A DNA stretch of 7,306 bases, from contig WREB01000054.1 of assembly GCA_009779525.1 (NCBI GenBank), positions 1 through 7,306 of the forward strand, read 5' to 3'. Shown here in pieces: positions 5,327 to 7,306 of the stretch. The notes beneath the pieces are model-generated. The model searched no databases and was not told the origin of the DNA. It was given only the letters and a program-made list of their open reading frames with translations. The stretch comes from Defluviitaleaceae bacterium. GTDB lineage: Bacteria > Bacillota_A > Clostridia > Lachnospirales > WQUN01. Numbering within the stretch: position 1 is the first letter of the stretch; every line of letters starts with the position of its first letter. The translations under genes and the position numbers were made by a program.

Positions 5327-7306
5327 ATGGAGCAAAACGATTACGGAAACGCCGGAAAGCTGAGCGATGCGCTGGCGAAGATTACGAAGCTCCCCGCCTT
5401 GTCTTCGGGCATACTCGAAAGCGCGGCTAACGTCATAGCGGAGATAGGCTGCCAGGCGTTGGAAACCCACCGCGTCGGAATATGGTCGACCAATGAAGAC
5501 GCGAAAGTGCTTAAAAGCGTCGCGTACTACGACATTATAACCAAGGAACACGCCGTCCAGGACGACTTCAACCTTTCCAACCGCGCGCAGTACGTCAACA
5601 TGCTTAAGTCGGAGCGCTTGATCGTTATAAGCGACATTAGGCAGCCCAACCCCCTATCCGACCTCGTGGACGAATACGGCCCGAATATATGCTCGCTGCT
5701 CGACGCCCCGATAAGGATCGGCGGAAAACTCGCCGGCGTCGTCTGCATTGAGCAGGATATCTGCGAAGAATTTAAAAACAAGCGCGATTGGACGATAGAG
5801 GAGCAAAATTTCGCGTCGTCTCTCGCGGACTTCATGGCAGTCGCGATCGGCAGCGCCGAGCGCAGGACGCTCATGCGCCGCACCGAGACCATGATGAGCA
5901 ACCTTCCCGGAATGGTCTACCAATGCTTAAACGACCCGCCGGAGTTTACGTTCACGTTCGTGAGCGAGGGCAGCTACGCCCTGATGGGCTACACCCCCGA
6001 GGAGCTCATGGGCAACAGCGCGCTTAAGTTCTTCGACATGGTGCACCCCGAGGACGTCGAGCCGCTCGAAAAGATCAACGCGGTCACGCTTTCTGTCGGA
6101 CTGCCGCTTGAGACGACGTTTCGCATCGTCATGAAGGACGGGACGATCAAGTGGATATGGGAGCGGAGCCGCGTCGTTGAAAAGAACGCGGACGGGACAT
6201 CAAAGCTGCTCGAGGGCTTCTACACCGACATAACAGAGCAGCGCCGCCTCGAGGCGGCGGAGCTCGCCAACCGCGCCAAGTCGGAATTTTTGGCGAACAT
6301 GAGCCATGAAATCAGGACGCCGATGAACGCCATACTCGGAATGACTTCGCTTGCGATACGCGACTTTCCCGGCGAAACCGTTATCAACTATTTAAAGAAC
6401 ATCAACGTCGCGGGCAACCAGCTGCTTTCGATAATAAACGACATACTCGACTTCTCGAAGGTTGAGGCCGGCGTAATCGAACTTATCCCCGATAAATATA
6501 AGATCCATTCGATGATAAACGACATAGTGATCATGATGCACGTGCGCATAGGGGACAAGCCGCTCGACTTCATAATCGACGACGATCCCGACCTCCCGTG
6601 CGAGATGATCGGCGACGTCACCAGGATTAAGCAGATTATAATCAATCTGCTCACGAACGCCGTTAAGTTCACAAAAAAAGGCCATATCATCTTTTCGATA
6701 AAGGCGGAGGATTGCGGCGCAGAGGATGAGTGCCGGCTGATGGTTTCCGTCGCCGACACCGGGATAGGGATAAAGGACGACGAGATCGGCATACTTTTCG
6801 ACAGTTTCTCCCAGGTGGACACGAGGAAGAACAGGGGCATCGAGGGGACGGGGCTTGGGCTTGCGATAACGAAAAACTTAGTCAAGCTGATGGACGGCGA
6901 GATCCGCGTCGAAAGCGCTTACGGAAAAGGAAGCTGTTTCTCGTTCAACATAAAGCAAAAAATCGAGTCAAAGCAAAAAATGGCAAGGATTTGCGACGGC
7001 GAATACCGCAAGGTAGCCGTTTGCGAACCGAACGGTATAAAGGCGAAAATACTCTCGGAAAAGATAAGCAAGCTCGGATTGAACTGCGAAATCGTGGACG
7101 CATCCGGATTGCCCGGGCAGTTTACCCACGTTTTCTTCAACTCGGCAAACTATGTCGAAATATCGGGTTCGGCCGGTCCGGACGCGAAGCTTTTCGCGAT
7201 GGCGGGTAAGCCGAACGGCGCCGCGGCGCTCCCGTCCGGCGTTGAATACATCCAGATGCCGCTTACCAGCGTCCTCGTGACCAACGTGCTCGGCCTCTCG
7301 AAGGAA
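5327..7306 (+). CDS. Soluble GAF-PAS hybrid-type sensor histidine kinase, 3'-partial
   Basis: The frame stays open for 660 codons and runs off the window without a stop. Residues about 20-178 form a GAF domain. Residues about 185-310 form a PAS domain (SEGSYALMGYTPEELMG, HPEDVEPL, DGTIKWIWERS, FYTDITEQRRLE). A HisKA domain follows with H-box FLANMSHEIRTPMNAI and phospho-acceptor H327. The ATPase domain has N-box LLTNAVKFT (N444), DTGIGI (477-482), the F-box LFDSFSQVD (490-498) and GTGLGLAI (507-514), so all catalytic motifs are present. Residues 560-660 look like a receiver fold lacking its key residues: a lone E567 where an acidic pair is expected, N605 at the phospho-acceptor position and M644 before the proline where lysine is usual. 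A functional receiver or phosphotransfer domain may follow beyond the window. No membrane segment or signal peptide is seen, so it should sense a cytoplasmic cue. It is divergent from the amr operon; its partner and ligand are unknown. Confidence 0.95.
   Translation, partial: MEQNDYGNAGKLSDALAKITKLPALSSGILESAANVIAEIGCQALETHRVGIWSTNEDAKVLKSVAYYDIITKEHAVQDDFNLSNRAQYVNMLKSERLIVISDIRQPNPLSDLVDEYGPNICSLLDAPIRIGGKLAGVVCIEQDICEEFKNKRDWTIEEQNFASSLADFMAVAIGSAERRTLMRRTETMMSNLPGMVYQCLNDPPEFTFTFVSEGSYALMGYTPEELMGNSALKFFDMVHPEDVEPLEKINAVTLSVGLPLETTFRIVMKDGTIKWIWERSRVVEKNADGTSKLLEGFYTDITEQRRLEAAELANRAKSEFLANMSHEIRTPMNAILGMTSLAIRDFPGETVINYLKNINVAGNQLLSIINDILDFSKVEAGVIELIPDKYKIHSMINDIVIMMHVRIGDKPLDFIIDDDPDLPCEMIGDVTRIKQIIINLLTNAVKFTKKGHIIFSIKAEDCGAEDECRLMVSVADTGIGIKDDEIGILFDSFSQVDTRKNRGIEGTGLGLAITKNLVKLMDGEIRVESAYGKGSCFSFNIKQKIESKQKMARICDGEYRKVAVCEPNGIKAKILSEKISKLGLNCEIVDASGLPGQFTHVFFNSANYVEISGSAGPDAKLFAMAGKPNGAAALPSGVEYIQMPLTSVLVTNVLGLSKE

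Noticed and set aside
5527..5901. 124-residue open frame on the minus strand inside the kinase GAF region
   Set aside because: It is antisense to a clear GAF domain, has no ribosome site or family motif, and is a codon-bias shadow.
6388..6885. 165-residue open frame on the minus strand inside the histidine kinase
   Set aside because: It lies antisense to the HisKA/ATPase core, whose motifs are complete on the plus strand. The antisense protein is serine- and isoleucine-rich low-complexity sequence mirroring plus-strand codons.
6730..7209. 159-residue plus-strand open frame in another frame of the kinase
   Set aside because: It is rich in arginine, lysine and glycine, overlaps the conserved ATPase boxes in the true frame, and is a shadow.
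1..7306. Mobile element, CRISPR array, phage or defence system
   Set aside because: No transposase, integrase, direct-repeat array, terminal inverted repeats or defence-type domains are visible, and codon use looks even across the window.

Overview
The window reads as a chromosomal segment of a Clostridia-like Firmicute, probably an uncultivated anaerobe. The main evidence is one protein carrying both a class III extradiol dioxygenase-like (Memo/LigB) domain and an AMMECR1 domain, next to a compact radical SAM partner. That arrangement and its signature motifs are, from memory, the clostridial form of the AmmeMemoRadiSam system. Strong AGGAGG-type ribosome sites fit. By eye the DNA is moderately GC-rich, with an AT-rich island only at the divergent promoter region. 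The species cannot be named from this sequence.

Layout. Positions 1-645 (+) hold the end of an unrecognised protein whose frame is open from the first base. It converges, across 21 bases, on a four-gene minus-strand cluster running from 5105 down to 667: the fused Memo-like/AMMECR1 protein (3717-5105), the radical SAM enzyme amrS (2857-3720), a glycoside hydrolase family 4 enzyme (1584-2843), and a YdcZ/DUF606-type membrane transporter (667-1584). Junctions are a 4-base GTGA overlap, a 13-base gap holding a strong ribosome site, and a 1-base TGATG overlap, so this is almost certainly one operon with translational coupling. Positions 5106-5326 are a divergent intergenic region with two overlapping sigma70-like promoters facing opposite ways and a hairpin beside the ribosome site of the first operon gene. 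From 5327 (+) to the end of the window runs a 660-codon open frame without a stop: a soluble GAF-PAS-histidine kinase with a degenerate receiver-like domain at the truncated end.

How the parts may work together. The AmmeMemoRadiSam genes form a widely conserved set whose reaction is not established to my knowledge. Here they are tied to an NAD- and metal-dependent glycosidase and a small-molecule transporter, which suggests (inference) that the operon handles a glycoside or modified sugar. No PTS gene is visible, although the glycosidase looks most like the 6-phospho-beta-glucosidase branch of GH4 and has an atypical CSGG in place of the usual CNVP at its metal-binding cysteine. The divergent kinase could respond to related signals, but shared promoter DNA is the only link seen. 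I see no mobile element, CRISPR array, tRNA or rRNA.
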